Shown: one piece after another, positions 13,401 to 24,100 of the stretch | Layout of the letters: each line of letters starts with the position of its first letter | How positions within the stretch are numbered: the first letter of the stretch is position 1 | Assembly (NCBI GenBank): GCA_035771165.1 | Contig: JAWNZC010000471.1 | Span: 2,013,001 to 2,077,000, forward strand | Origin: Paragorgia papillata | Lineage: Eukaryota > Cnidaria > Anthozoa > Scleralcyonacea > Coralliidae | Length of the DNA stretch: 64,000 nt | Reading direction: 5' to 3' | Position numbers and translations under genes: made by a program | The notes under the pieces: generated by a model | What the model was told of the DNA's origin: nothing | What the model saw: only the letters and a program-made list of their open reading frames with translations | Database searches by the model: none

Positions 13401-14851
13401 CGAGGTTCTTGTTCATAATTGATATGTAATTTTCTTTAAAATTAGGAAGTGATATATTTAATCTTGTTGATATATAATTTTCTTTAAAATTAGAAGTGAT
13501 ATATTTAATCTTATTACTTGGTATATTTGTGGTCAAACTCGCTTACCTTAGGAGATTCAGAAGCACAGTAGTCGTGAGAAGAGAAAGAAAAAGAATCTGA
13601 GATTGTCCCTTCGGCTGAGAAACACTGAGTTCTGCATACTCGGATGATTCTTTTTCTTGCTTTATCACAACTCTGCTTTCATCATCTTGCGAGGGCGAGT
13701 GTGGAGGAGATGGCAGTGGTGTTATCGATGGTACATCGTCGCTGCTTGATGGAGATGACGGGGGAGTCAGGCCGAGACGTGACTTCAGTTCGTTATTTTC
13801 AACTTCGAGGTCTGACGTTCGTTTCTGAAGCTCTTTGTTCTCCCGCGATAATCTCTTATTCTAATAAAAAGGATGTTAAAAACCGATTCAGTCATCCTCA
13901 CTTTGTTTGCTGGCGTATTGACGGAAAAGAGTCGCGATCATTGAATGTCGGGGGCTGATAAGTATTGTACTTTTGGCATCCCAGACAACGATCATTGACG
14001 GAAAGTATGTGGCTTTTAATCAGTCGTGCCCACACGGAATACGTTACTAAGAGATGAATGACATTCTTCCTACAAATGTTGACTTAGTCTGTGATAAAAC
14101 ACAGCTGGACTCTTTTCAAATTGCTTCCTAGCCAAAGCGTAGTACCACAACAGGTTACAAATTGTTTCCAATCGGGTATCAGAACAGTCAAAAGACTGGT
14201 AGAATATTTGAAGCTTCGAAACCACCATTCGACTTTCAGTGGAAATGTATAAAAAATGCGTCTTATTCATAGTATTAGCTAAAGGAAGTGATATAAACAA
14301 TTATGTTTATTTATACTGGTAGGTGTAATTTTTCCCCCCAATGAAAGACCCGACTGTTGTGTAATGTGGCTATAAATGGAAACTTTGTTTTAAACTTCAC
14401 TGCTATAAAACAAATCAGTATTTCTATTAGGCGAGATTCTATCCCTTTAGTTTCTGATCGCTTTTTACCTGCAACTTTTAGCGTGTGAAACAAAAGTATT
14501 ATCAGTAAAAGCAATTATTAACAAACCTGTTCTTCATAAGCAGCTAACGATTCTTCTAGTTCAGTCATGCGAGCCTTCTTTCGGTCTCTGGCTGTTTGAG
14601 CAGCCACACGATTTTTTAATTTTCTATTCAAAAACAACAACACACTCTTACTACTTTAACATACGAACACTATATAGTTAAACACAATGGAAGAATCCCA
14701 AAGCGAAATCGTAGTACACAACTAATAGCGACATCACAAACCTTCGAAGTGCTCGCTCTTCCGGCGTAAGATTGTCCAGTCTTCGACGTTTTCTTGGACA
14801 GCCTGGCTCACATGGTGGGTCCAAAAGTATGGCTGGGTTTATCAGAGACAT
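10468..14851 (-). CDS. XBP1: XBP1, spliced isoform (bZIP transcription factor of the unfolded protein response)
   Basis: XBP1 is the transcription factor activated by IRE1 during ER stress. Coding exons on the minus strand are 14851-14742, 14527-14623, 13547-13860 and 10468-10794, all with GT-AG borders and matching phases. Removing the 20-nt IRE1 intron (13615-13634) gives 275 residues. The basic region (about residues 34-56) reads KLKNRVAAQTARDRKKAR, the XBP1 signature, preceded by LTPEERALRR. The zipper has heptad positions at L59, Y66, L73, L80, L87 and L94. The C-terminus ends WWEESFPELFPALVDV, like the acidic-hydrophobic tail of vertebrate XBP1s (recalled ending: ELFPQLISV). The spliced frame of exon 3 ends HDYCASESPK and enters exon 4 in phase 0. 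The start is the first ATG in frame with the family N-terminal segment. An in-frame GTG lies upstream at 14902, but I see no reason to use it. Gene identity is certain; the exact IRE1 sites are inferred. Confidence 0.95.
10584..14851 (-). CDS. XBP1: XBP1, unspliced isoform (XBP1u) with hydrophobic region and arrest peptide
   Basis: Same exons as the spliced form but with the 20-nt IRE1 intron retained; the stop is at 10586-10584, giving 243 residues. After the bZIP the frame passes through a hydrophobic stretch, QILFLSLLTTTVLLNLL, at the end of exon 3 (about 13549-13599). This corresponds to HR2, which in mammals tethers the nascent chain and its mRNA to the ER membrane. The frame ends PLNMEWGKHQNAWNPLANS. 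Mammalian XBP1u is recalled to end WGRHQPSWKPLMN, the peptide that pauses the ribosome so that IRE1 can find the mRNA. Shared positions are WG-basic-HQ, a second Trp and PLxN. About 210 nt of exon 4 therefore encode two conserved proteins in different frames. Function is inferred from this similarity. Confidence 0.85.
10896..11082. mobile_element. MITE, PIF/Harbinger-like (TTA target duplication)
   Basis: Terminal inverted repeats AGCCCAGCATAC and GTATGCTGGGCT bound a 187-bp non-coding element. TTA lies directly outside both ends (10893-10895 and 11083-11085). A three-base TWA duplication is typical of PIF/Harbinger elements. Confidence 0.7.
11101..11195. mobile_element. 95-bp inverted-repeat element, copy 1
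   Basis: Ends ACTCTTTCCTGTC and GACAGGAATGAGT are near-perfect inverted repeats. A copy of the same length with five substitutions lies at 57121-57215, and a diverged one in opposite orientation at 11516-11605. TA lies outside both ends. Confidence 0.7.
11516..11605. mobile_element. Diverged relative of the 95-bp element
   Basis: Ends TTAACCCTTT and AAAGGGTTAA. The core is the reverse complement of the 11101-11195 core (GGTGTTAGCCAGAGTAAAAT). Confidence 0.55.
12005..12080. repeat. 32-bp tandem repeat, about 2.5 copies
   Basis: Units begin AGAATACTAATGAACATA and run into TTTTATATAA; two full units and a partial one, nearly identical. Confidence 0.85.
13604..13641 (-). promoter_or_regulatory. 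IRE1 splice element of XBP1 mRNA (twin hairpin, 20-nt intron)
   Basis: Two adjacent stem-loops with 7-nt loops on the mRNA strand. The 5' one has stem GAGT/ACTC and loop ATGCAGA (13641-13627). The 3' one has stem TGTTTCT/AGGGACA (7 bp, two G-U pairs) and loop CAGCCGA (13624-13604). The known IRE1 loop consensus is CNG|CNGN. The 3' loop matches fully; the 5' loop matches except at the first base. Cutting after the third loop base in each removes 13634-13615, 20 nt, and moves the ribosome into the frame that leads to the conserved XBP1s C-terminus. A 26-nt alternative starting at 13640 (CCG|AGTA) gives the same frame but has a weaker hairpin. Confidence 0.85.
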
Positions 14852-15056
14852 TTCATCTATTCTGTTGATTTGGAAGAGTATTGAAAAATAGCAATCTTCC
14901 ACACAACAGTAGCTGTACTCGACTGATCAACAAAAGCGTTCTCAGTGCCCCTTTACAAGCGGAACAAAGACGATAGTTTCAAACACCGGAATTGCGTAAG
15001 CTACTTCCCAAAAATGGTCACAACTTCCATATTTGGAGTACCTCCGAAATGACGGA

Positions 15057-15075
15057 CCAATCAGAAAACGCCACG
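15057..15075 (+). promoter_or_regulatory. ER stress response element (ERSE) in the XBP1 promoter
   Basis: CCAAT, nine bases, then CCACG: an exact match to the ERSE consensus CCAAT-N9-CCACG, which binds NF-Y and ATF6/XBP1. It lies 206 bp upstream of the XBP1 start codon and reads on the plus strand; ERSEs act in either orientation. The CCACG runs into CCACGTG, also an E-box. Its presence is direct; its use by XBP1 or ATF6 here is inferred from known vertebrate control. Confidence 0.8.
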
Positions 15076-15960
15076 TGCATAAAAAAACAGGAACCCTTTG
15101 TCAAGCAGGAAATATTAAAACTCTGAAGCCAAAGTGGCCAAAGTATGAATTGTAAATAATCTTTTTACATGTAAATCTTTTTTTGAAATATGACTCCACA
15201 ATGTCGTAATGATAAATATATTTCCTCTGAAGATTTTCATAGCGATAAATTCTATAATTTTATTCAAAATAAAAATAAATTTATTTCCTCCAGTTTTTGG
15301 TCTGTTACAATTTATACTGTAGGGAAAACACCTGAATACAACTTCTCATTGGTGAGTAGAATGCGTTTTGGGGGGAGGGGGTTGTTTCCGTATCCCAACT
15401 ATTTTTACCTACACAAGAGCCCCATCGTCCCTCCCCCGTTATACCCCATAGATGTTTTTCCTACATCCGCCCATGCATTGCTTAGACGTAATAAGAAATT
15501 TGAGGTTTTTAATCGACCAGATTTCGATATATAAAAAACACTCGATGTTGAATAATAAAGTAGCTTCAAATGTGACTTGTTTAGTTTGACAATTGACCGT
15601 AAAACAATTTTAATCCAACGTGTTGGTTGTGGGCAATGTAATGAGCAATATATTCACTTGTGTATCAGTAAGAAGCTGAGAGGAAATATTAATTAAACGA
15701 ATAAGATCTGTCACTGTTTGAAACTTTAAAATTATGTTTGTTTTGGCCTCGTATACTTATTATGACGTCACGGGGAACACGAAAGAACATTGAGATTTTT
15801 TAGGCAAATGAAAATAACTCGATATGAGATTTGTGTAAAAAATATGGTGCTGTGTTCAATACGTATGCTGTAAACTTTTTTGGAACGATCTCTTCATCAG
15901 AGTAGAGATTATAGTAGCCTATAATTATACGTGATATTTAAGAAATAGAAAATGGCCGCC

Positions 15961-16119
15961 CGTGTTTATATAGCCGGCCTGATGCAAACACGAGAGTGAG
16001 TTCCCAGAATTCGAAAGTTTATGTGAACCCGAGCCGTAGGCGAGGATTTACATAAGTACTTTCGAATTCTCCCAACTCACTCGAGTGTTTGCATCAGGTT
16101 ATATAAACACAGGGCATCC
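15961..16119. mobile_element. Inverted-repeat element, copy 1
   Basis: Imperfect inverted repeat: GTGTTTATATAGCC followed by CTGATGCAAACACGAG at the left, mirrored by CTCGAGTGTTTGCATCAG and TTATATAAACAC at the right. A related copy lies at 20094-20265, sharing GTGTTTATAT, GCCTGATGC and a central segment around GAACCCGAGCC / GAATCCGAGCC. Confidence 0.65.
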
Positions 16120-16242
16120 ATTTTTTATTTCGTTTATGAAATAAGGCTAAAAAATATGCCGTGACATCACAACCGTATTTACATAGCCTGATATAAACAC
16201 GGTAATTGACCAATCACAGCGTGCGTAAGACGCAACCTATTT

Positions 16243-16287
<45 letters not shown>

Positions 16288-16350
16288 ACAAACAAAGTGT
16301 TGTTCGCGAAATGTCGAAAAGTGCTCAATACCGTAAAGATAGAGCGAATA

Positions 16351-16459
16351 TACTATAAGTGGGCTTACCTCAAATGTTGATGGTCGCTACTGTCAGTTTC
16401 ACGCAGGGTGAAACTGACAGTAGCGACCATCAACATTTGAGGTAAGCCCACTTATAGTA
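16351..16459. repeat. Perfect 52-bp inverted repeat (hairpin)
   Basis: Arms 16351-16402 and 16408-16459 are exact reverse complements separated by 5 nt (GCAGG). The arms start TACTATAAGTGGGCTTACC. Flanking GCGAATA and TATTCGC extend the symmetry with a TA run between. It may be a recent MITE-like insertion or a fold-back assembly artefact. Confidence 0.9.
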
Positions 16460-17956
16460 TATATATATATATATTCGCAATACAGCGAACCAATCATATG
16501 CCATATGCTGAATTGCAGCTGAATTTATTTCATATTTTATGGTTATTTGAATATGGCGTTTGTTGTACTTTCATGTGTTTCGTATAGTCGATTTTCAACG
16601 AGATTTGCTGTGTTTTGGTTCTAAATTCATGTAGGTCTGGCCCCAACACAAACCCTAATCCTAACTCAGGAATTGATGCATATTGGACTTGAACTTAGAA
16701 CCGTGTTTTTGAAGGCGATTTTGACATTTGCTTATGCCACCACCCACACCACCCCACCCCACCCCCGCCCCACACCCACTGGTCTAAACGCATGTAAATA
16801 CAAATAATGATTATATACATACTTTGTAAATTCAAATTACTCTATAGATCACTTATATTTTGACTCTGAAGTATTTGTGCTGACTCCAAGCGAAGTTTTT
16901 CTTCTCCCTTTCTTAAAAGTCCTTATGTGATAAAAGTGTTTTTTTTTAAAAGGGTGATGAAAAACCTTTTCAAGCTAATTAAAGAGTCTTTTTGAAAACA
17001 CGTTTCATCACATAAGAATTAATTTAGTCTTTAAAGGAATTATTTTTGTCTCTTCCATTTCTCCCTTGGTGTTCACCGTAAAACGAGGGGTAAATCACTC
17101 CACTAAACTGTTTTCCCCAGAGGTCCACTGAGGGCTATCTCTCATTGGTCCAATGTTTAGACTACAAGAGGAAACCCAATCTCGTACCCAGAGCCAAATA
17201 TGAGGAAACCGGAAAAACCTGCGGTTTTTCCAGAAAGAGTAAAATCTGTTTATATCCAGCATATCCTCCTACCTAGAATTACCAATAATCAGTAAGTGTG
17301 AAATCCCTAGAATTACCAATAATCGTTAATTTTAAAAAACTAATTCCCAACCCACCACCCCAACCTAACCCTAACCCCCCCGGAAACCCTAAACCTAACC
17401 AAAACCCCCGGTGAACCAAAACCTAACCACAACCCTCCGGAAAGATCATCCTCCTCTCAGACCCCTGACGTATATATATATATATATACGTCAATACGTG
17501 AGTTTTCCGCACCTGACGTCAGACAATAACTTTTTGATTTCTATTGAAAATATAAATACCGTAATTTCTATTATCTACTCTATTATTTTCTATTTATCAA
17601 CTGATTCGGAGAAAGAGGGGCGCTTAAATAATAGAGATTGGGGCTTAATTATTTTCTGCTTCCAGAAAGAGAGAGAAAGAGATCGGGGGCTAATTATTAG
17701 AAGAGGAGCTAAAAAGAGGGGGGGGGGGGCTAGGCCTGGGTTACCAATACAAAAAGCTGCCAAAAGAAGGATTATTGCGGGATTATATTGAGGGATTTTT
17801 TCGATACATTCAGAAGATCTTCCAGTGAGCTCCCTTCAGCACGCTGGATGAACCAAAGACTCGCTTGCTTGCACGGTCTTTTCAAAAACTCGAAAAATTA
17901 AGGAATGAAGTTGTTCCCTTCCCCCCGGCCTTTAAAACAGAATGATCCATTCCTGT

Positions 17957-18048
17957 TTCTGATTGGACAGTTGGCAGCCTTTTTAACCAATCAGAAACGT
18001 GAGTACGAAATGCAAAATCTCAGCCACTTTCGGTCGGCCGCCATGTTT
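17957..18048 (+). promoter_or_regulatory. KMT5A promoter motifs: paired CCAAT boxes and YY1-like site
   Basis: TTCTGATTGG (17957-17966) and CCAATCAGAA (17987-17996) form a 10-bp inverted repeat made of two oppositely oriented CCAAT boxes (NF-Y type). GCCGCCATGTT at 18037-18047 matches the YY1 consensus. They lie 110-200 bp upstream of the KMT5A start codon. The transcription start is not determined. Confidence 0.5.
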
Positions 18049-18154
18049 ATTTTGAGTCGTTCCTGTATACTGCAGTTGATCGAGTGTAAGTTAAAATCGA
18101 ATGTTTTTCAGACGCTAAACTTGTGGTCCTCACCCGTTATTGATCAGAAGGACG

Positions 18155-21100
18155 ATGAGCACTAAAGGTAACTACTTAAACGTGATATTTCGTTGGGTGT
18201 AAGCATGATAAATCTTTGTAAGGCTGACCAAATGTCAAACGTGTGGTACAAATTTTGCCTTTTTGGCGACAGTAAGTTGTTGACTGTAGCTGGCCCTTAG
18301 CTTCGCTTATATGCGTCAGTAGATTCTGGTATATTACAGTGTTATAGTCCGTTTCAGCTTGCTTTTGAAATCCGATACGTATAATTGAAATGAACATTCC
18401 GAACTTTATACGTTGCAATGTTCCGAACTACGTTGCGAGGTAGATACAAATTTAAGTCGGCAATTTGTTTCTGCTTAACCAAGTATCTATTATTATATTC
18501 TATACAACAAATAGTCTTCTTCTCCGTGATTTTACCAAAGGAATTCAATTCAAAGCTTATTAAATTCGAACTTCACGACGAACTTCACAACGAACTTCGC
18601 GAACTTCCGTCCCAACCTTCCAACGAATGTTGATAAACGAATTTCAAAAGCAAGCTGAAACTGACTATAAATTCTTAGTCACTTTTTCTTTAGTAAGTAT
18701 CCTTTTCGTGTCCATCGTATGTTAAAATCCTTGAACATCAGAACAGAATATGCGACCAAATATATTGCTACACATGCACTTCGCTGTTTTAATATTTCTG
18801 ACTCTGTCGGTTTGAAATGTTTAGGGAAAAGAACCAAGAACCTAAGAGCAGACACTGAAGAGACTACTGAAGGGCCTGATAAAAGTGTTGAAGAACGGCA
18901 AGAAATTGGAGAAAAACAGACAAAAAAGGTTTGTTTACATTTACATAATGGGCTATTCCATTTAATGTCTGTACCCCCCCCCACCCCCCCCCCCCCCCTA
19001 TTGAGGACCTCTGAATTTCTTCATGGGTTAGCCTCAGCAGAGCCTGGAATTCTTCAGGGGTTTACCTTCCCCAGAATCTGGAATTCTTCAGGGGTTATTC
19101 CATCTAAAGGCTGGAATTCTTCAAGGGTTTACAGGTAGTTTACACTTTACTGTACGTAAGTCACATCACTGTGTCAGGTTAGTGTATAAAGCAAGGCAGT
19201 TAAAACTCGCTAGTGGCTCGGTTAGTGTACAAGATAAGCGGTAAACACGGTTATTGATTAGGATTAGGGTTTGTGTTTGGGTTAGGTCATCAAAACGATC
19301 TCGCTTGGTAGCATAGGAATCGCTGAATTACTTGGGTACGGTAAACTGTCAAATTTCTGGGTTTACTTAACTACATGGAATTCTTCAGGGGTATGCACCA
19401 GTTTTGTTGGAATTCTTCAGGGGTTGACAACAATTTCATCAAATTCTTAAGGGGTTAACCCCATTAATGCCATTTAGTGGCATTCTTCAGGGGTTCACAT
19501 TTCTGTAAAATTTATGAAATTCTTCAGGAGTCATGTCGTCTTCAAAAACATGTATCCTCGATAGGGGGGTTATGGATATTTAATGGATAGTCCAATATTC
19601 AATTACACCTAATAAATTAGCACAGGGCCAGGGGGCTTGCATATACTGTAGAAGCAAACCATTTGTGGATAAGATATTATATAATAAGATATATCATAAG
19701 ATATCATATAATTATTACTAACATACAGTATATGATATCTTACAATGAGCATACAGTACATTTGAAAGTTCCTAAGAGAGTGTGGTATTTGTTATTTTAA
19801 TAGGCACGACTTCTTCCTCGCTCTTGGCACTGCAACACATATATTTTTATACATGTATATTGAATGTCAATATATGCCAATATAGTGATAATAATATGCC
19901 AAGTGCAACTCACTTAACAGACTGGCAATGTGACATTTTACTTTATCCATTGCATTGTCGTTTGATGAATTTCCACACATCTAAAATTTTTACAGCTTGT
20001 TAATGCAATGAGCTTGCAACTGGTTTGTAGCATTAATCTGTTGAAGAAAGCCATCACAAGCTTCTTGTTGTTAAGAAAATGGAAAATAGCTGGCTGTGTT
20101 TATATTTATAGCCTGATGCCAACATGAGAATGAGTTGGGAGAACTTGAACTAATGATGTGAATCCGAGCCATAGGGAAGGGTTTACTTATGTACAATACT
20201 TTTGAATTCTCCCAAACTCACTTCATGGTATAAACTCACTCAAATATAAACACAGGTCATGCATTTTCTAATTTTTTTTTATGGATTGTGAGATCTTAAC
20301 TGTGTTTGCATAACCTGATATAAACACAGTGACTGACCACAGCATGCATAAGATGTAATTTATTATATAGAAAATTTAATGTTAAGAAAGCTCAACATAG
20401 TAATTCCATCAAATTTGGTGAATGTGCATTGCGTCTGGAAAATCTTATGAGAAATAAAACAACTTGTGTGACAATTTGTGTTTGTAAGAATGTTTACCAA
20501 TTAGGACCATCAAAATGACATGACGTGTGCAAGCTGCTGATGCCATCTTCAGGCGCACGCAACGTGGGGGTGGTAGGTGCAATGGAAATTTTGGAGGGGG
20601 GCGGGGGTGTGATGGAAATTTTGGAGGTCAAAAGTTACTTTTTATACTCTTTTTGGGGCCTTTGAGTTTTGCCGTTTTTATACTGAACTTTGAAGATATG
20701 AAGTTCCAAATTTATAAAATTTGCAAAAGAGTTTGTCATGATCTTGTTTTCTCCTTACATTTTATGCAAATGTTGTGACTCCTGGGGATACTGATTGCCA
20801 TTTTGAGGTCTGGTGTGTTATGTTTAATTGGGTAGAGTACAGTGGTCACCATTGAATATTGAGATTGTATAATACTTCAAACCAAGACAATACCAAGACA
20901 ATACCAAGTCAACACTTTTTTTGCAGAGTAAAAAATAAAATGATGGAAATGAAAGGGTTAAAAATCAGTTGAAAATTGGTTGCATAAGTCCAGGGCGCTG
21001 GTTGATTTATTTCCTTTTTTTCTAGGGTCAAAGTGCAAGCAGTCCATCTCCTTCCAAATTATCAACTATAAAGGATTTTTTCAAAAAAACTCCCAGCAGA

Positions 21101-24100
21101 GAACAAAAACTTGAAAGCCCCAAACCAAAAAAAGCAACAAAAGCAAAGAAAGGTGCCAAGAAACAGGAGAAGGCTGGATCAAGTTTAGATGTGGAGAATG
21201 TTGCTTCAAGTAAAGAAACTTCGAGTAAGGCTAGTTCAAGCAAGGATGATAGTGATGGTGAAAAAAGATCTATGGTACAGACTAACTTATCAAGCACTAA
21301 AGAAGGTGGAATTGAAGTCATTTCCAGCCCAGAACAGCCCCAGTCAAAAGTACAAAGAAAAAAAAGTCAAAGGAAATCCAGGTACTGTACATGTAAAAAA
21401 TAATCGAAATATAGTAAGGTTTGATATACTGCTGAAACAGAGAACGTAGGAGTCTAACGTTTCTCTCTGACGAAGGGTCTTTGCTTGAAACGTTAAGGCC
21501 TGGCCAAACGCTTTCAACATTTCATTCAACATCGTTCAACATTGTTGAATTCAACCGTGATTCAACATGTTGAAAGCGTTTGGCCACCCTGTTGAATGAT
21601 GTTGAACGTTGTTGAATGGTGTTGAATGATGTTGAACGAAATTTGAACATGTTCAAATTTTCGTTCAACATCCGTTCAACAATGTTGAACGATGTTGCAT
21701 GAAATGTTGAAAGCGTTTGGCCAGGCCTTTAGACTCCTATGTTCTCTCTCTTTCAGCAGTATATCTAACCTTACTATATTTCGATTGTTGTTTCAACACT
21801 GCCTACGCAGCACGCTACTTTTATTTCACTGTCATGGCATTGTTGGTGCAGAACAAGCCTCGTTTTCTTGCAAAATTTGACCAAAAAGCCTCGTTTTCTT
21901 GCAAAATTCGACCAATTTGTCAACAAATAGCAACAAATCGCAACAAATATCAACAAATCAGATTTGTTGCGATTTGCAAATCGCAACATATCGCAACAAA
22001 TCGTACCCAGGGTAAACAAATCGCAACAAATCCGATTTGTTGCGATTTGCAAATCGCAACATATCGCAACAAATAGCAACAATTAAGTCTCAACAAATCG
22101 CAACAAATAGCAACATATCACAACAAATCGCAACATATCGCAACAAATCGTAACATATCGCAACAAATAGCAACATATCGCAACATAATCGCAACAAATC
22201 GTAACATATCACAACAAATCGCAACAAATAGCAACAAATCGCAACAAATCACAACAAATCGCAACAAATCACAACAAATTGCAACAAATCGCAACAAATC
22301 GCAAGAAATAGCAACAAATCGCAACAAATCACAACAAATCGGATTTGTTCCAATTGCTCAACAAGTCACAACAAATCGCAACAAATAGCAACGAATCACA
22401 ACAAATCGCAACAAATCACAACAAATCGCGACAAATCACAACAAATCGCAACAAATCACAACAAATCGCAACATATCGCAACAAATAGCAACAATTAAGT
22501 CTCAACAAATCGCAACAAATAGCAACATATCACAACAAATCGCAACATATTGCAACAAATCGTAACATATCGCAACAAATAGCAACATATCGCAACATAT
22601 CGCAACATATCGCAACAAATCACAACAAATCGCAACAAATCACAACAAATCGCAACAAATCACAACAAATCACAACAAATCGGATTTGTTGCGATTTGTT
22701 GCAATTTGGAAATCGCAACAAATCGCAACAAATCACAACAAATAGCAACAAATCAACAACAAATCGGATTTGTTGCTATTTGCAAATCGCAACAAATCGC
22801 AACAAATCGCAACAAATCCCAACAAATCGGATTTGTTGCGATTTGCAAATCGCAACAAATCGCCACAAATCACAACGAATCGGATTTGTTGCGATTTGCA
22901 AATCGCAACAAATCACAACAAATCGGATTTGTTGCGATTTGCAAATCGCAACAAATAGCAACAAATCACAACAAATAGCAACAAATCTCAACAAATCGGA
23001 TTTGTTGCGATTTGTTGCTATTGGCAAATCGCAACAAATAGCAACAAATCGCAACAAATCACAACAAATCGGATTTGTTGCGATTTGCAAATCGCAACAA
23101 ATAGCAACAAATCACAACAAATAGCAACAAATCACAACAAATCTCAACAAATCGGATTTGTTGCGATTTGTTGCTATTGGCAAATCGCAACAAATAGCAA
23201 CAAATCGCAACAAATCACCACAAATAGCAACAAATTGAATTTGTTGCGATTTGCAAATCGCAACAAATCGCAACAAATCGCAACAAATCACAACAAATCA
23301 CAAGTCGGATTTGTTGCTATTTGCAAATCGCAACAAATCACAACAAATCGCAACAAATCACAACAAATCGGATTTGTTGCTATTTGCAAATCGCAACAAA
23401 TAGCAACAAATCGCAACAAATCGCAACAAATCGCAACAAATCACAACAAATCGGATTTGTTGCTATTTGCTAATCGCAACAAATCACAACAAATCGGATT
23501 TGTTGCTATTTGCTAATCGCAACAAATCACAACAAATCGCAACAAATCGCAACAAATCACAACAAATCACAACAAATCGCAACAAATCGCAACAAATAGC
23601 AACAAATCACAACAAATTCTCAACAAAATCGATTTGTTGCGATTTGTTGCATTGGCAAATCGCAACAAATAAGCAACCATCACAACAAATCACAACAAAT
23701 CGGATTTGTTGCTATTTGCAAATCGCAACAAATAGCAACAAATCACAACAAATCACAACAAATCGCAACAAATAGCAACAAATCACAACAAATCACAACA
23801 AATCGGATTTGTTGCTATTTGCAAATCGCAACAAATAGCAACAAATCACAACATAATCGCACAAATCACATAGCAAACAATCGCAACAAATCGCAACAAA
23901 TCGCAACCAAATCGCAACAAATCGCAACCAAATCGCAACAAATCGCAACAAATCGTACAAATCACAAAATCAACCAAATCACAACAAATCAACAAATCAC
24001 AACAAATCGCAACAAATCGCACAATAGCAACAAATCGCAACAAATCGGCAACAAATCTATTCACATAGTCGGATTTGTTGCAAATCGCAACAAATCACAA

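Larger units (their letters stand above)
10795..13546 (-). other. XBP1 intron 3 with repeats
   Basis: A 2.75-kb conventional intron between the IRE1-element exon and the last coding exon. It holds a 187-bp MITE (10896-11082), a 95-bp inverted-repeat element (11101-11195) and a diverged relative of it (11516-11605). It also holds a 32-bp tandem repeat in about 2.5 copies (12005-12080) and a 50-bp duplication (about 13420-13510). I see no other gene in it. Confidence 0.8.
15076..17940. other. XBP1-KMT5A divergent intergenic region
   Basis: No conserved coding frame. It contains an inverted-repeat element (15961-16119), TA dinucleotide runs (about 16246-16282, 16459-16474 and 17471-17487), a long hairpin (16351-16459), and a C-rich AACCCTAA-like stretch at about 17340-17440. 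An open frame at 15190-15534 shows no recognisable domain. Confidence 0.6.
18929..21025 (+). other. KMT5A intron 2
   Basis: A 2.1-kb intron with a poly-C/CCA run (about 18972-18998), nine spaced copies of an 18-mer like TGGAATTCTTCAGGGGTT (19011-19532), and an inverted-repeat element (20094-20265). I see no other gene. Confidence 0.75.

Noticed and set aside
13615..13640. A 26-nt IRE1 intron exactly like the mammalian length
   Set aside because: It gives the right frame, but the 5' cut CCG|AGTA lacks the C at +1 and has only a 3-bp stem. The 20-nt version has a 7-nt loop on a clean 4-bp stem. Kept as the alternative.
14852..14902. XBP1 N-terminal extension from an in-frame upstream codon
   Set aside because: The upstream codon is GTG. 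The first ATG at 14851 gives a normal short N-terminus before the conserved bZIP.
15190..15534. 114-codon open frame between XBP1 and KMT5A
   Set aside because: No recognisable domain, asparagine/lysine/phenylalanine-rich as expected from AT-rich DNA, and no splice partner found.
17330..17440. Internal telomere repeat (AACCCTAA-like)
   Set aside because: The units are irregular (CCTAACC, CCCCGG, AAACCTAACC) and too few; it is only a C-rich low-complexity stretch.
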